DNA of 60,026 nucleotides from Paenibacillus glycanilyticus NBRC 16618 (GCF_004000805.1 NZ_BILY01000041.1:1-60026); one strand, 5' to 3'; shown: positions 24,910-33,769, counted from the stretch's first letter. Numbers and translations are program-made. Notes: generated from the sequence alone by a model not told the origin.

Positions 24910-26391
24910 TTACTGTCCCCCTGTCGCGAGCGTCATAATGTTTTCTTGCGTCGCTTCTTCTTTGCCCAGCTCTCCCGCGATGCGGCCCTCATGCACAACC
25001 ACAATGCGGTCGCTCATGCCAAGCACCTCGGGCAATTCCGACGATACCATGATGATGGCGACGCCGTGTGCCGTCAGCTCGTTCATCAGCTGGTAAATTT
25101 CCCGTTTAGCTCCCACGTCCACTCCGCGGGTCGGTTCGTCCAGAATAAGCAGCCTTGGTCCGATACCAACCCATTTGGCGATTACAACCTTCTGTTGGTT
25201 GCCGCCGGACAAATTGCCTACAGCCGTATCCGCCGTATGGGTTTTGATTTGCAGCCTTTTGATCAAGGCTTCAACAAACGTTGTCTCCTTTTTGGAAGAG
25301 AGCAAGCCCCTGGTTGTGAAGCTGCTAAGGCTAGGAAGCACCATATTATCTCTGACGGAGAAGTCGAGAATAAGCCCTTCATCCTTTCGGTCCTCCGTAA
25401 TAAAGCCGATTCCCAGCTTGACCGCGTCCACCGGCTTCCGGATGGATGCTTTTTTCCCAAAGACGCGGATCTCGCCGCCGTCCAGCCGGTCCAGGCCGAA
25501 CAAGGCTCTCATCATCTCCGTTCGGCCTGCCCCCATTAAGCCGGAGAAACCTAAGATCTCGCCCGCATGAACCCGGAAGCTGACATTGTCGAACAGGCCT
25601 TTTCGCGAGGCTTGTTTCACTTCCAGCACAACCTCGCCGAGCTTTGGCGTCCGGGCCGGATATCGTTCCGTTAACTCGCGGCCGACCATTTTTCTTACGA
25701 CCTCATCGAAATTCGTTTCTGGTATAGGCTTCGTATCTACGGTACGGCCATCCCGCATGACGGTAATGCGATCGCAGATTTCGAATATCTCTTCCATCCG
25801 GTGCGAGATATAAACGATGGAAACGCCGTCCTTCTTCAGCGCTTCAATGACATCAAACAGCTTTCTTATCTCTCTTTCGGTCAGCGCCGAAGTTGGCTCA
25901 TCCATAATGATGACTTTGGTGTCCGTTAACAAGGCTTTGGCGATTTCGATCATTTGCTGCTGGCCGACCGAACAAGAGCCGGCTAAGGCGCTTAACGGAA
26001 TATCCACGGCTAAACGTTTGAACTGCTCCTTCGCCAGCTCCCGCATTTTCCTTTCCTTCAACAACCCCCAGTTGCCGGACATCTCGCGGCCGATGAACAG
26101 ATTCTCCAGCACCGTCATATCCGGCCACACATGAAGCTCCTGATGGATAAAAGCTATGCCGTTACGTTCCGCTTCCTTCGGATTGGCGAAATACGTCTCT
26201 TTCCCCTCGATCAGAACCGTTCCTTCGTCTTTCGCATGCAGCCCCGTCAATATATTCATCAAGGTGGACTTGCCTGCCCCGTTCTCCCCCATAAGGGCAT
26301 GAACCTCGCCTGCCACCAGATCGAAATCGACCCCGGAGAGCACTTGGTTGCCGCCAAATGCTTTATGAATGCCTTTCATCTCAATGCGCAT
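24910..26391 (-). CDS. rbsA: Ribose ABC transporter ATP-binding protein
   Basis: A 493-aa protein with two ATPase domains fused in tandem, as in all CUT2 importers. The first has Walker A GENGAGKS (about residue 36) and signature SVGQQQM; the second, from about residue 245, has the signature LSGGNQQKV and Walker B LLILDEPTRGVDVG. The second domain lacks a standard Walker A (GLMGAGRTE), typical for RbsA. It energises ribose uptake through RbsC. RBS and spacing fit the ATG at 26391. Confidence 0.95.
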   Translation of the reverse strand: MRIEMKGIHKAFGGNQVLSGVDFDLVAGEVHALMGENGAGKSTLMNILTGLHAKDEGTVLIEGKETYFANPKEAERNGIAFIHQELHVWPDMTVLENLFIGREMSGNWGLLKERKMRELAKEQFKRLAVDIPLSALAGSCSVGQQQMIEIAKALLTDTKVIIMDEPTSALTEREIRKLFDVIEALKKDGVSIVYISHRMEEIFEICDRITVMRDGRTVDTKPIPETNFDEVVRKMVGRELTERYPARTPKLGEVVLEVKQASRKGLFDNVSFRVHAGEILGFSGLMGAGRTEMMRALFGLDRLDGGEIRVFGKKASIRKPVDAVKLGIGFITEDRKDEGLILDFSVRDNMVLPSLSSFTTRGLLSSKKETTFVEALIKRLQIKTHTADTAVGNLSGGNQQKVVIAKWVGIGPRLLILDEPTRGVDVGAKREIYQLMNELTAHGVAIIMVSSELPEVLGMSDRIVVVHEGRIAGELGKEEATQENIMTLATGGQ

Positions 26392-26405
26392 AACGGCTCC
26401 TCCTC

Positions 26406-26804
26406 TTATCCAAAATTAACTCCCGCTCGCAATATCACATTCGCATACGGGGTCGCTTCTCCCGTGCGGATGATCGCTTTCGCATCGCGCGTTAGCTGCT
26501 TAAACTCCTCGTGCGAGCATTTCCCGATCTCAAGCCCATGAAATTTCCGTTCTATAAAATCTAGCGTAGTCCGGTTAGCCGCGCTAATCTCTTCCGCCAG
26601 AATAACCTTCTCGACTGTCATGTCCGCCACTACGGCGTTTACGGTATCTTCAAAACTCGGCGTACCTAGCGTCAATGCCAGATCGATCTTTGGCACACCC
26701 TCCGGCACGGGAAGGCCGACGTCCGCGATTACCAGCGTGTCGGTATGTCCGAGATCGGCCAGCACCTTGGCAATATGGCTATTCAATATGCCTTGCTTCT
26801 TCAT
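26406..26804 (-). CDS. rbsD: D-ribose pyranase
   Basis: A 132-aa cytoplasmic protein that converts the pyranose form of D-ribose to the furanose form for phosphorylation. Family landmarks: MKKQGILNSHIAKVLADLGH with the catalytic histidine (residue 20), then IADVGLPVPEGVPKIDLAL and the C-terminal TGEATPYANVILRAGV. It overlaps the 3' end of rbsK by 26 bp and is followed 14 bp later by rbsA. Confidence 0.95.
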   Translation of the reverse strand: MKKQGILNSHIAKVLADLGHTDTLVIADVGLPVPEGVPKIDLALTLGTPSFEDTVNAVVADMTVEKVILAEEISAANRTTLDFIERKFHGLEIGKCSHEEFKQLTRDAKAIIRTGEATPYANVILRAGVNFG

Positions 26805-27684
26805 CTTGCATCTGCTCCTCTACTTCTCTCCTTATTGGCATGCCGCCCTGCGCGCCGAACTTCGTGACGGACAAGGAAGCTGCACGGTTTGCGAACCTTA
26901 CGCATTCGCGAATCGGTTTTCCCTCTGCGAGCGCGACAGCGAACGCGGCGTTAAAGGTATCTCCCGCGCCGGTCGTATCGACGGCATCGACCTTATAGGA
27001 AGGAACCAGCACCTCTTGTTCCCCGTCAAAGAATCGCACTCCGCGGCTGCCTTCCGTAATAAACAGCTTGTTCGGATACCGGCGCAGCGCTTCGGATAAG
27101 CTAAGGTTGGGAAACAAAACCTTTGCTTCATGCTCGTTAGGCGTCATATACGTCGCGTTTGCAATCATCTCTTCAGTGAGCGGACGAGCCGGAGCGGGAT
27201 TCAGCAGCAGCGGCAATTGCATTTCCCTGCAAAGTTCACCAACGTAAGCGACGGTATCCTCCGGGATTTCCTGTTGGATTAACAGGATGTCCGCTTCGCG
27301 GAACGCATCCTTGCTTTTTGCAAGGTAAGCCGGCGTCACTTCATTGTTCGCCGCCGGAACAACAACGATACTATTGTCGCCTTCCGCTAGAACAATATGT
27401 GCCGTTCCGCTCGCCATATGTGTAACCGGTTCCACATATTCGATAGAAACCTTATTCCTTTTAAAATTGTTTAAAATTTCTTGACCGTAAAGATCGTCGC
27501 CGACCCGTCCAATCATCGTTACCTCTGCGCCTAGACGCGAAGCGGCAACCGCCTGATTAGCCCCTTTGCCTCCCGGAACGGTCACGAACCCTTCGCCGAG
27601 AACCGTTTCCCCCGCTCCGGGACGCCTCGCCGCCGTAACGACGAGGTCGACCGATGAACTTCCGACTACGATTATTTTTGCCAT
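26779..27684 (-). CDS. rbsK: Ribokinase
   Basis: A 301-aa PfkB-family kinase that phosphorylates D-ribose at O5 with ATP. Seen are the N-terminal IIVVGSSSVDLVVTA, the substrate-binding PGGKGANQAVAASRLGAEV signature and the C-terminal signature VDTTGAGDTFNAAFAVALAE with the catalytic Asp of GAGD. It overlaps rbsR by 13 bp at its start and rbsD by 26 bp at its end, so the operon is tightly coupled. Confidence 0.95.
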   Translation of the reverse strand: MAKIIVVGSSSVDLVVTAARRPGAGETVLGEGFVTVPGGKGANQAVAASRLGAEVTMIGRVGDDLYGQEILNNFKRNKVSIEYVEPVTHMASGTAHIVLAEGDNSIVVVPAANNEVTPAYLAKSKDAFREADILLIQQEIPEDTVAYVGELCREMQLPLLLNPAPARPLTEEMIANATYMTPNEHEAKVLFPNLSLSEALRRYPNKLFITEGSRGVRFFDGEQEVLVPSYKVDAVDTTGAGDTFNAAFAVALAEGKPIRECVRFANRAASLSVTKFGAQGGMPIRREVEEQMQDEEARHIE

Positions 27685-28667
27685 TCTATTTCCGCCTTTC
27701 TGGTTGTATCCCGTTCCGCAAACGTTACGGGCATCTGTATCGTTGGTTCATCCACTATTTCATTCTCGATCAGCCGAATGAGCAGGCTAGCCGCCGCTTT
27801 GCCCATATCGTAAGCCGGCTGGCGAATAGTCGTCAGCGACGGCGTCAGCAAGCGGCTGAGCGGAATATCGTCAAAGCCGACAATCTGCACGTCCTCCGGG
27901 ACTTTCTTGCCCAGCCTTAGCGCTTCATGCAATACGGCGGCCGCGACAATGTCGTTGCTGGCGATGACGCCGTCAGTCTCCGGATACCGCTCGAACAGCT
28001 CCCTTGCCCAAGTTCCCGCATCCGTAAAGGAAAACGAAGAGGTTTGAATGACGTTAAACACGATGCCCCGCTCTCCCAAAGCTTCAACCGCACCTTCGTA
28101 ACGGTCCTGAGCAGGCCGGATATGCCTTGGTCCCCGCATCACGGTGACCCGCCGGCTGCCGCGATCGGCAATTTCCCGGGCTGCCATTCTCCCGCCTTCC
28201 CGTCCATCCGAATAAACCGATGGGCGGTTATCCGCTGTCCGGTCCAGAAACACAACCGGAATGTTCAGCTTCCGGTACATATCGCTGTCCGGAAAGTTCG
28301 TAGAGGAGATGATTCCAACCACGTTATTCTGTACGAAGGTTTGGAGATATTCCTTCTCCTTCGCTTTATTCTCGTCGCTGTTGCCGAAGATGATTCGGAA
28401 TTCGTTGCGCTGCATCTCGTCCTCCACCCCGCGCGCAAGCTCAGGAAAGAACGGGTTGGCTATGTCCGGCAGCAGCAAGCCGGTCAATCGCGACTTTCGT
28501 TTATATAAAGATCTTGCGACTTCGTTTGGCGTATAGTGAAGCTCCTTGATAGCGGTTTCAATTTTCTTGCGGGTATCTTCGTGCACATAACCCGTATCGT
28601 TGATCATCCGCGACACGGTTGCGACCGAAACGCCCGCATGCTTCGCTACGTCTCTAATGGTTGCCAT
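27672..28667 (-). CDS. rbsR: Ribose operon repressor, LacI family
   Basis: A 331-aa regulator. The DNA-binding domain starts at once (ATIRDVAKHAGVSVATVSRM), with hinge helix YTPNEVARSLYKRKSRLTG, then a type I periplasmic-binding-like effector domain. The ATG at 28667 follows GGAGAG and gives the standard LacI start. As first gene of rbsRKDACB it should repress its own operon until ribose is present. The operator-like site TGTAAACGGTTCCACA lies 19 bp upstream of the start. Confidence 0.94.
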   Translation of the reverse strand: MATIRDVAKHAGVSVATVSRMINDTGYVHEDTRKKIETAIKELHYTPNEVARSLYKRKSRLTGLLLPDIANPFFPELARGVEDEMQRNEFRIIFGNSDENKAKEKEYLQTFVQNNVVGIISSTNFPDSDMYRKLNIPVVFLDRTADNRPSVYSDGREGGRMAAREIADRGSRRVTVMRGPRHIRPAQDRYEGAVEALGERGIVFNVIQTSSFSFTDAGTWARELFERYPETDGVIASNDIVAAAVLHEALRLGKKVPEDVQIVGFDDIPLSRLLTPSLTTIRQPAYDMGKAAASLLIRLIENEIVDEPTIQMPVTFAERDTTRKAEIEWQK

Positions 28668-28685
28668 ATCGTCTTCTCTCCTCAA

Positions 28686-28735
28686 TGTGGAACCGTTTAC
28701 ACATCTAAAATAGCATATCCGATTCCTTTTGACAA
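28686..28735 (-). promoter_or_regulatory. rbs operon promoter and LacI/CcpA-type operator
   Basis: On the minus strand TTGTCA (28730-28735), a 17-bp spacer and TATTTT (28707-28712) form a sigma-A promoter. TGTAAACGGTTCCACA (28686-28701) directly downstream matches LacI-family operators and 12 of 14 positions of a cre, so RbsR, CcpA or both may bind over the transcription start. Confidence 0.72.
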
Positions 28736-28770
28736 GCAGACATCTTTTTGCAATATCAACCAAATGCTTT

Positions 28771-29637
28771 TTATACGGAGTCAAAAATAAATCCCAATTG
28801 CCTGTTAACGGATTTTTCCCGCGTAATGACCGAGATCTCGCGTACCGTTCCGAAATCGGCAATGGGAATCGCTTTTGTCGTATTCTTCATTTGGATAATA
28901 AAGATTTCCGGCAAAATAGATATCCCCAAATTAGCGTGAATATAGCCCAAAATGCTTTGTCCCAGTTCAAATTCAAGAGCTATGTTCATTTTTTCGTTCC
29001 TATTGGAAAACTCTTGATCAATCAGCATCCTTGCATCGCAGCCTTCTGTCAACATTACGAAATTCTCATGCTTTATCTCATCAAAAGATACTTCGTCTTT
29101 ATTCCCATAGACGGGATGGTCGACATTCACGAACATAAAAAATTTCTCCGAAAAAACGGGAGTGGAGAAAAAGGAGTGATTGACCCCTCTGTCATCAAAT
29201 AAAGCGGCATCGATGATGCCATTTTCCAGACTCGTCAGCAAGTCGTAGAAACAATAAAATACCCTGAATTTTATGTCTAGCTGTCCTATGGCCTGCTGAC
29301 TGCGCGCAATTTGGCCTGGAAGAAAGATCGTCGCTATGCTTGGCCAAGAACCTATTGTGAGGTCGGATTTCCCCTCGTCTTGAGCAAGCGCAATCTCCCG
29401 CCGAATGGCATTCATTTCGTTTAGAATGTTCTTGCTTCCTTCAAGCAAAATGTGCCCGGCCGGTGTTAGCGTTACTCCTGTAGTCGAACGAACCAATAAC
29501 GGGGCTCCCAATTCCACTTCCAAGTTGCGAATTTGCTTGCTTAACGCAGGCTGGCTGATATGCAACAATTCGCTCGCTTTTGTTAAGCTCTTCATCTCCG
29601 CTGTCTGACGGAAGGCCACCAGCCAATCCATTCTCAT
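28771..29637 (-). CDS. LysR family transcriptional regulator
   Basis: A 288-aa regulator with an N-terminal winged helix-turn-helix (MDWLVAFRQTAEMKSLTKAS, then LHISQPALSKQIRNLE) and a LysR substrate-binding domain from about residue 88 (KSDLTIGSWPSIATIFLPGQ). The start at 29637 follows GGAGGG. The family is certain but the target is not: no divergent gene lies upstream, and it points toward the rbs promoter 36 bp downstream without a terminator, so some transcripts may run into rbsR. CysL/YwfK-like autonomous regulators are an alternative. Confidence 0.88.
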   Translation of the reverse strand: MRMDWLVAFRQTAEMKSLTKASELLHISQPALSKQIRNLEVELGAPLLVRSTTGVTLTPAGHILLEGSKNILNEMNAIRREIALAQDEGKSDLTIGSWPSIATIFLPGQIARSQQAIGQLDIKFRVFYCFYDLLTSLENGIIDAALFDDRGVNHSFFSTPVFSEKFFMFVNVDHPVYGNKDEVSFDEIKHENFVMLTEGCDARMLIDQEFSNRNEKMNIALEFELGQSILGYIHANLGISILPEIFIIQMKNTTKAIPIADFGTVREISVITREKSVNRQLGFIFDSV

Positions 29638-29885
29638 GCGCAACCCTCCATCGTCTTTTGATTTCCGCATTGAAATGCTTCTCTATTCGTTAGTCCGTTT
29701 TAAGCTTCCCTTGGCAAACATGTCATATTCCTTGAAGAAGAATAACAAAAGACCTGTCCGCTGTAACATGAAATGTCTACTAACAAAGATGCAGGAACGT
29801 ATGTATGCAAGGCTGGTCATATGACCATTCGAAAAGCCCGGCAAAGGAAGAAAGGAGTAGGAAAAAACCTGCACAACACGTAGTA

Positions 29886-29934
29886 GAAAAAATGGGCCAG
29901 TTACTCTCAATCTCTCGAGAGTGACTGACCCATT
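29886..29934 (-). terminator. Terminator after the GT-D gene
   Basis: A long hairpin (AATGGGTCAGTCACTCTC with GAGAGTAACTGGCCCATT, one or two mismatches) followed by TTTTTTC on the minus strand, 75 bp after the stop at 30009. The rest of 29638-30008 shows no gene I can support; a 109-codon minus-strand frame there runs through the hairpin and is rejected. Confidence 0.8.
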
Positions 29935-30008
29935 AGAGCTTAGGTTGACCACTTTTTTCTGCAGAGATAAGACCTTTCCCTTACTCAGGCTTCTCAATAC
30001 GCGATTAT

Positions 30009-30686
30009 TCAAACTGTCCGGGATTTCATAAAATTTTTATGTCCTTGACCAAAATCTATTGCAACTTTTCCAGTCCTTCGAGCTATTTTTGGTGCTAGAA
30101 TAACAGCATTCACGCCTGCCGAAATGAGTACTAAATCAAATTTATTTTTCAGCATATCAACTTCCTTTAATACCCGATTAATCTGTCTATAATCCGAAAA
30201 AAATAGGGTTCCTGTTACATTTAAATCATATTTATTAACGAGTACTTGTTTCATTTCATTAGCGTGTTGTGAAATGAGTAAAACTCTTCTGTTTTTTAGA
30301 ACGTCCCAAAAAGCTTTGTATTTAGGAATATAGCGATTAATACAGGCATCACATGTATAACGTGGCGAGAGATTAAAATGAGTAAAAATTTTGTTTGTTA
30401 ATATTCTTTTAAGTCTCTTTGGAGCATGAATTCGGTTATCGTTAAGAAGTAGAACGCCTACAACATTTGCATTCCTAATCCCTTGAACAAGCTCATTTCT
30501 TAGACGAATATTAGGTAAATGCACACCCTTTTCTCCACGGTTCGCTTTTTTTGTCCAAGGCTCTTTCAGAACATCGCGTATAGGCCATACAGAATTTTGC
30601 GCCAAGCAAATATTCTCCCCATCGCCGATTCTAACCAATGAAAAAGGTTTTCTATAGTCCAAAGCATATTTCACTTGTTTCAACAC
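30009..30686 (-). CDS. GT-D fold glycosyltransferase-like protein (DUF1792 type)
   Basis: A protein of about 225 aa. FSLVRIGDGENICLAQNSVW near the N-terminus carries the DxE-containing RxGDGE motif of the GT-D glycosyltransferase fold, and the C-terminal VLISAGVNAVILAPKIARRT plus VAIDFGQGHKNF fits the same family. Several cysteines (CDACINRY) are unusual. The start is unclear: GTG at 30686 is the first usual codon but lacks a ribosome binding site, and similarity-like sequence (YTEKFLTWKQ) continues upstream to an ATA codon preceded by GTGAGGG. It probably transfers a sugar to a surface glycan. A+T-rich, like the whole island. Confidence 0.75.
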   Translation of the reverse strand: MLKQVKYALDYRKPFSLVRIGDGENICLAQNSVWPIRDVLKEPWTKKANRGEKGVHLPNIRLRNELVQGIRNANVVGVLLLNDNRIHAPKRLKRILTNKIFTHFNLSPRYTCDACINRYIPKYKAFWDVLKNRRVLLISQHANEMKQVLVNKYDLNVTGTLFFSDYRQINRVLKEVDMLKNKFDLVLISAGVNAVILAPKIARRTGKVAIDFGQGHKNFMKSRTV

Positions 30687-30893
30687 TTGTTTCCATGTAA
30701 GAAATTTTTCCGTATATATCCCTCACTCTATAATTTTTTTAAAGTTACGCTACTCTGACTTAATTAATGTATGTTTAATTGAGTGAAAGGAGATAAACCA
30801 GAGCACATTTTAGACTGATGAGTCTGTTCCTGTTAATTTCATTAATAGGCATAAACAGGTCAACCTGCTAACGTAGTACCCTATGGAGGAAAA

Positions 30894-30980
30894 ATGCCAA
30901 AAGAAGAAGGCATTACCATGAGCATGTCCCGCAAGGGAATGCCCATTGATAATGCCCCCATCTTAACTCCATTCGAGTAA
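30894..30980 (+). CDS. Possible 28-aa small protein
   Basis: In the otherwise gene-free stretch 30687-31004 a GGAGG site stands 4 nt before an ATG opening a 28-codon frame (MPKEEGITMSMSRKGMPIDN, then APILTPFE). No homologue comes to mind and no transmembrane segment is seen. It lies between two minus-strand genes. The same stretch holds the promoter region of the GT-D gene, with TTAAAC-N5-TTAATT at 30762-30778 on the minus strand. Confidence 0.3.
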   Translation: MPKEEGITMSMSRKGMPIDNAPILTPFE

Positions 30981-31004
30981 CACTGTGCGCGGTTATATCC
31001 CCCA

Positions 31005-31796
31005 TTACTGATTAACAGCGAGCTGCTGAGTCTCCTCCATCTTTGCAGGGGTACCGCCTCGAAAGACAACGAGAAGCACAATCACAATCAAGAGGACCAG
31101 ACTAACGAGTCCTTTGCTGTAACCAACTCCGCCATTGCCTGGTGCCGCAGAAAGCCAATCCGCGAAGGACGCGCCCACAGGACGAGTCAAAACATAAGCT
31201 ATCCAGAAAGCTGTAATTTCTTTCAAATGAAACAGCCGATAACATAATGCGGGTATGAATAGCAAAGCAAAGAACATTATTCCGGAATCTAAATATCCCA
31301 AATGCATACTGGAGGCTGTTAAATCGCCTGCAGAAGTGCCGAGAGCGAATGTGGTCAGGACCGTCATCCAATAAAACACTTCTCTCCGGCGCGTGTTAAT
31401 GCTATGAATCGATAAGCTCTTCTCCTTCACATACCAAATTCTGAAAATAGCTGCAAGCGAGGCAATAAAAAAGAGAGTTGAAACCGTATTTCCCAAACCA
31501 GCTCGTATAACATCAGCTGCTGTAGTGCCAAATATGCTTACCATTATGACAACTAGCCAATACAGACTCGCGATATACTTTTTCGACTTGAACTGGAGAA
31601 CCATAGCTGCAACAAAAATCGCTACACTTATTGGCACGGAGAGGAATGGATTTAATTTTTCAAATAAAAAATCTGATGCCACTTCTCCAAGACCAGTTGT
31701 AATTAGCTTCGTTATCCAGAAATACAACGTAATTTCAGGTACTTTTGCTAGCATCGTTGTAGCTTGTGGGTTAAATTCCGTTTTATAATTGTACAT
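31005..31796 (-). CDS. COG4705-type multi-helix membrane protein
   Basis: A 263-aa protein with about eight membrane helices. It contains internal repeats built on a G-[ET]-x3-D element: VPEITLYFWITKLITTGLGE followed by VASDFL, REVFYWMTVLTTFALGTSAG followed by DLTA, and FWIAYVLTRPVGASFADWL. This is the plan of the COG4705 uncharacterised membrane-anchored family. A paralog with an added C-terminal domain is encoded at 37833-39035. It is the last gene of an operon with a DedA protein and a membrane-anchored protein. Buried Asp and Glu in helices hint at ion or proton transport, which is inference. Confidence 0.78.
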   Translation of the reverse strand: MYNYKTEFNPQATTMLAKVPEITLYFWITKLITTGLGEVASDFLFEKLNPFLSVPISVAIFVAAMVLQFKSKKYIASLYWLVVIMVSIFGTTAADVIRAGLGNTVSTLFFIASLAAIFRIWYVKEKSLSIHSINTRRREVFYWMTVLTTFALGTSAGDLTASSMHLGYLDSGIMFFALLFIPALCYRLFHLKEITAFWIAYVLTRPVGASFADWLSAAPGNGGVGYSKGLVSLVLLIVIVLLVVFRGGTPAKMEETQQLAVNQ

Positions 31797-31806
31797 GACT
31801 ATCCCC

Positions 31807-32322
31807 TTATTTTTCAGATTGAGTACGACCCTTTATGAGCGTAACAATAGCCCCTGCAATTAATAGAGAGATGATTACCCACTTAAGATTCCTAAACGGG
31901 CTAAAAAGGCTGCCCTTAGGAGAACTCGGGTCTTTCACACTCCGTTGAACTAAATCCGATTGCTTTATTGTAAAATCAATCCGATCCTCCTTATATTCGG
32001 TTAAATAACTAAACTGAATATCCGCTCTGTAATCGCCAACGCTTAGTTTAGGAACTTTCATGAATTCGAGATTTTGTTCCTTTCCCGGTCCAATAATAAC
32101 ATTGTGCAAGGCAATGGCATGGCCGACATGCTTGTAGCCATAATCATCTTGACTGGTATTAAAAGCTCGATCCAATTTGACAGAAAGATCACCGATCAAT
32201 ACCTTGGAGCTCGTATTCAATACCTTGATATAAATAACTGGCTCTCCACTAGGCGAGTAATCATACTCAAAATGCTCCATGATCAGATTGGAGGCTGATG
32301 CATGTATCGCCGCCGTATCCAT
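31807..32322 (-). CDS. Hypothetical protein with C-terminal membrane anchor
   Basis: A 171-aa protein: residues 10-120 look like a beta-sandwich (VIYIKVLNTSSKVLIGDLSV, IIGPGKEQNLEFMKVPKLSV), followed by a linker and a single membrane helix at about 146-162 (WVIISLLIAGAIVTLI) with a basic tail. No N-terminal signal peptide is present, which is odd for a domain that looks extracellular. The start is fixed by a TGATG overlap with the DedA gene. Family not recognised. It sits between DedA and the COG4705-type gene in one operon. Confidence 0.6.
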   Translation of the reverse strand: MDTAAIHASASNLIMEHFEYDYSPSGEPVIYIKVLNTSSKVLIGDLSVKLDRAFNTSQDDYGYKHVGHAIALHNVIIGPGKEQNLEFMKVPKLSVGDYRADIQFSYLTEYKEDRIDFTIKQSDLVQRSVKDPSSPKGSLFSPFRNLKWVIISLLIAGAIVTLIKGRTQSEK

Positions 32323-32933
32323 CAGACTCTCGTCCGTTTCCTACTAAGGAGCCAATACGCAAATAGTCCAACAACTACTATCGCAACAGCATAACTGATC
32401 GGATGCATGTAACGCTCCAATACATCCGCATTCGCTCCCCATTTATAACCCGCATAGGCTAATGCAATATTCCATGGAATACAGCCTAAAAAAGTATATA
32501 GCAGAAATGTAGAGAACTTCATCTTAGCTATGCCCGCCGGCAAGGATATGAAAGTTCGGATAAAAGGAAGGTTTCTGGTAAAGAATACGCTCATTGCGCC
32601 ATATCGGGTAAACCACTTCTCCGCTTGATCAAGATGCGAGCTTCTAAAGAACACATATTTCCCGTACTTATTAAGTATTTTCCTTCCGCCAAGAGCTCCA
32701 ACTTGGTAAGCAATTATTGACCCAAGAACATTTCCGAGTACACCTGCGATGACCACCTCCTGCCATGTTATCGTACCGTTAGCAGCAGCCAGACCCCCGC
32801 TTAATAAAATGACTTCACTCGGAATAGGTATACAAGCACTTTCCAGGACCATACCGATAAATATGCCGTAGAGGCCAATCGCATCAATTAGTTGGACCGC
32901 TAAATTAGAGATCCAATCCATAATACTTTGCAT
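32322..32933 (-). CDS. DedA family membrane protein
   Basis: A 203-aa protein with the SNARE-associated/DedA fold: FIGMVLESACIPIPSEVILL with the conserved Glu and Pro-x-Pro, ANGTITWQEVVIAGVLGNVL, the FFTRNLPFIRTFISLPAGIA amphipathic segment with its two essential arginines, and FLLYTFLGCIPWN. DedA proteins include flippases for undecaprenyl phosphate and for phospholipids. AAGGAG lies 9 nt before the ATG at 32933. First gene of the operon; four 11-bp-spaced hexamers lie upstream. Confidence 0.9.
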   Translation of the reverse strand: MQSIMDWISNLAVQLIDAIGLYGIFIGMVLESACIPIPSEVILLSGGLAAANGTITWQEVVIAGVLGNVLGSIIAYQVGALGGRKILNKYGKYVFFRSSHLDQAEKWFTRYGAMSVFFTRNLPFIRTFISLPAGIAKMKFSTFLLYTFLGCIPWNIALAYAGYKWGANADVLERYMHPISYAVAIVVVGLFAYWLLSRKRTRV

Positions 32934-33009
32934 ATCTCTTATAACTCCTTTCCAAGCTATTAATGAAAGCATCAGTTCCTTGTACTTTAAAATTCAATTC
33001 TCAACGAGC

Positions 33010-33047
33010 TGTGAACATCCGATTAAATTTTTATTAACTATTATGAA
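33010..33047 (-). promoter_or_regulatory. Direct hexamer repeats with 11-bp period upstream of the DedA operon
   Basis: Reading the minus strand: TTCATA-N4-TTAATA-N5-TTAATC-N5-TTCACA (ending at 33010). The last three are exactly 11 bp apart, the layout of PhoP boxes (TTHACA). A possible -10 (TAAAGT) follows 20 bp later. The same pattern stands before three other units of the island. Confidence 0.55.
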
Positions 33048-33049
33048 GT

Positions 33050-33082
33050 AAAATAAAAAAGTCTGATCATTGGCTCAGACTT
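33050..33082 (-). terminator. Terminator of the GT-MFS-kinase-regulator operon
   Basis: AAGTCTGA / TCAGACTT stem with T6 on the minus strand, touching the stop codon of the response regulator gene. Confidence 0.8.
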
Positions 33083-33769
33083 TCATCCTTTGCAGCGGTA
33101 ACCTGCTCCCCATAGTGTCTCGATATAACCGGGATTTGCAGAATCTTTTTCAATTTTCTCGCGAATTTTACGGATATGCACAGTCACCGTCTGTATATCA
33201 CCAAGAGCATCTACTCCCCATATCCGCTCAAAAAGATGCTCTTTGCTGAAAACCTTATTCGGATGGGTCGCAAGGAAATACAACAAATCAAATTCCTTGG
33301 TCGTTAGTACGGCTTCCTCATTATTAACGAAAACCTTTCGTGTATCCGCATCAATGGTTAAATCCCGGATCTGAATGATATTATTAATATTTTTAAGTCC
33401 AACTAGCCGCTTATATCTCTCCAGGTGTGCCTTTACCCTAGCAACTAGTTCAGCAGGTTTGAACGGTTTCGTAATATAATCGTCAGCGCCGAGTCCGAGC
33501 CCTCTAATCACATCGATATCTTCATGGCGTGAAGTTACAATCAGAATGGGGATGTCCTGTTTCTCTCGAATTTTCTTGCACACTTCAAACCCGTTTATCT
33601 TTGGGAGCATCAAATCAAGAATGACCAAGTCATAAATACCCGAGAGGCACATCGCTAAACCGGTTTCGCCATCCGCAGCTATTTGGACTTCGTACCCGTT
33701 AATCTCCAAATAATCCCGCTGTAGTTCTGAGATAGTCGTATCGTCCTCAATAACAAGAATGCTTTTCAT
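33083..33769 (-). CDS. OmpR-family response regulator
   Basis: A 228-aa two-domain regulator. The receiver has acidic pocket E8-D9-D10, phosphoacceptor Asp52 (LVILDLMLP) and the conserved Lys in DDYITKPF. The C-terminal winged helix (about 128-226) carries VLTTKEFDLLYFLATHPNKV and the recognition segment VTVHIRKIREKIEKD. It should be phosphorylated by the kinase encoded directly upstream (43-bp gap). As OmpR-type regulators bind direct repeats about 10-11 bp apart, it is a natural candidate for the hexamer repeats in this island, though a chromosomal PhoP is equally possible. Confidence 0.93.
   Translation of the reverse strand: MKSILVIEDDTTISELQRDYLEINGYEVQIAADGETGLAMCLSGIYDLVILDLMLPKINGFEVCKKIREKQDIPILIVTSRHEDIDVIRGLGLGADDYITKPFKPAELVARVKAHLERYKRLVGLKNINNIIQIRDLTIDADTRKVFVNNEEAVLTTKEFDLLYFLATHPNKVFSKEHLFERIWGVDALGDIQTVTVHIRKIREKIEKDSANPGYIETLWGAGYRCKG

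Noticed and set aside
29683..30012. 109-codon minus-strand frame
   Set aside because: It runs straight through a strong terminator hairpin, has no ribosome binding site and an implausible composition.
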